NCBI RefSeq assembly: GCF_002222655.1
Contig: NZ_CP022423.1
Location: 372,001-436,000, forward strand
Direction of reading: 5' to 3'
Source of the DNA: Vitreoscilla filiformis
Lineage (GTDB): Bacteria; Pseudomonadota; Gammaproteobacteria; Burkholderiales; Burkholderiaceae_C
DNA: 64,000 nt
The notes under the pieces were generated by a model. That model searched no databases. It was not told the DNA's origin and worked only from the letters and a program-made list of their open reading frames with translations. The translations under genes were made by a program, and so were the position numbers. Shown one piece after another: positions 63,645 through 64,000 of this stretch (position 1 is its first letter; the number at the start of each line of letters is the position of its first letter).

Positions 63645-64000
63645 GTGTTCCCCACGGGGGTGGGGATGAACCGAATCGTCAGGGGGTAGCACGCCCCGAG
63701 GTCTGGTGTTCCCCACGGGGGTGGGGATGAACCGAATCGTCAGGGGGTAGCACGCCCCGAGGTCTGGTGTTCCCCACGGGGGTGGGGATGAACCTTCGAT
63801 TCTGGAATTCAATTTCGGCGGCTATTTGTGTTCCCCACGGGGGTGGGGATGAACCGCGCCGTGCCGAACTGCGGCGCCGCCGCGTGCCGTGTTCCCCACG
63901 GGGGTGGGGATGAACCGAAGGGCGTGCTCACCTCGTCCGGCCCGCCGGAGTGTTCCCCACGGGGGTGGGGATGAACCGCATCCGGTCATGTACCGGTGGG
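63645..64000 (+). CRISPR. type I-E CRISPR array (six repeats, runs off the window)
   Basis: Six repeats of 29 bp start at 63645, 63706, 63767, 63828, 63889 and 63950, each opening GTGTTCCCCACGGGGG and ending GGGGATGAACC plus a 29th base. That base is G in all but repeat 3, where it is T. Spacers are 32 bp, period 61. Spacers 1 and 2 (63674-63705 and 63735-63766) are identical. Spacer 6 is cut by the window edge after 22 bp. Repeats lie in the same direction as the cas operon, leader next to cas2. Core palindrome CCCCACGGGGGTGGGG can form the Cas6e hairpin. Confidence 0.98.

Noticed and set aside
63674..63949. Self-targeting spacers
   Set aside because: By eye none of spacers 1 to 5 matches another part of this window; the rest of the genome was not available.

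Overview
The window is high-GC DNA with dense, often overlapping genes. It looks like a betaproteobacterium of the Burkholderiales: there is a BPSS1780-type membrane protein, a LigAB protocatechuate 4,5-dioxygenase, an imelysin/di-haem/DUF1513 iron cluster and a Cys-type formate dehydrogenase operon. This placement is inferred from gene content; no rRNA or tRNA gene was seen. No stretch over 300 bases lacks a gene.

Layout. 1-2000: aromatic ring cleavage (LysR regulator cut by the left edge, ligA, ligB). 2024-3128: two tandem secreted DUF1566 proteins. 3321-5945: divergent copper chaperone and copper P-type ATPase. 5926-8599: an exported caspase-fold peptidase (metacaspase-like) followed 16 nt later by an exported serpin. 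8753-17138: a frameshifted porin divergent from imelysin, di-haem oxidoreductase, a second imelysin with a histone-H1-like insert, DUF1513 and DUF4139/4140. 17223-23032: TerB-like protein, CoA-disulfide reductase/rhodanese fusion, hybrid histidine kinase and a frameshifted substrate-binding protein. 23181-29795: formate dehydrogenase operon (alpha, beta, gamma, fdhD, fdhE) with a near-consensus sigma-54 promoter. Divergent to it are a sigma-54 response regulator, broken by a 61-bp insertion, and its histidine kinase. 33460-38618: P-loop kinase, small membrane protein and RND efflux pair. 38744-39542: bacterioferritin and bacterioferritin-associated ferredoxin with a Fur-like box. 39529-43373: ATP-grasp protein and polA. 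43451-45248: homoserine kinase and membrane protein. 45234-51740: two tandem TPR-diguanylate cyclases and UvrD. 51863-53912: MoxR ATPase and VWA protein. 53928-64000: a type I-E CRISPR-Cas locus (cas3 with a frameshift, hicA-hicB, casA-B-C-D-E, cas1, cas2, leader, and an array with a 61-bp period that runs off the right edge).

Three points stand out. First, the serpin has an inhibitory-type hinge and a Lys-Ser P1-P1' bond and is operonic with a caspase-fold protease, which suggests a periplasmic protease/inhibitor pair. Second, the sigma-54 regulator is split by a 61-bp unit made of a 31-bp direct repeat and 30 bp of foreign sequence. This equals the repeat-plus-spacer period of the resident array, and the duplicated target resembles the core of the CRISPR repeat, so ectopic spacer integration by Cas1-Cas2 is a candidate explanation. 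Third, a HicAB toxin-antitoxin pair lies inside the cas operon, with an inverted repeat over its likely -10 element.

Four genes are disrupted: the porin, the substrate-binding protein and cas3 each by an apparent one-base loss, and the sigma-54 regulator by the insertion. A palindromic GC-rich repeat pair (REP/BIME-like) occurs three times, twice read in frame inside proteins (PolA and Cas8e). The frameshifts could be real or assembly errors; the sequence alone cannot decide.
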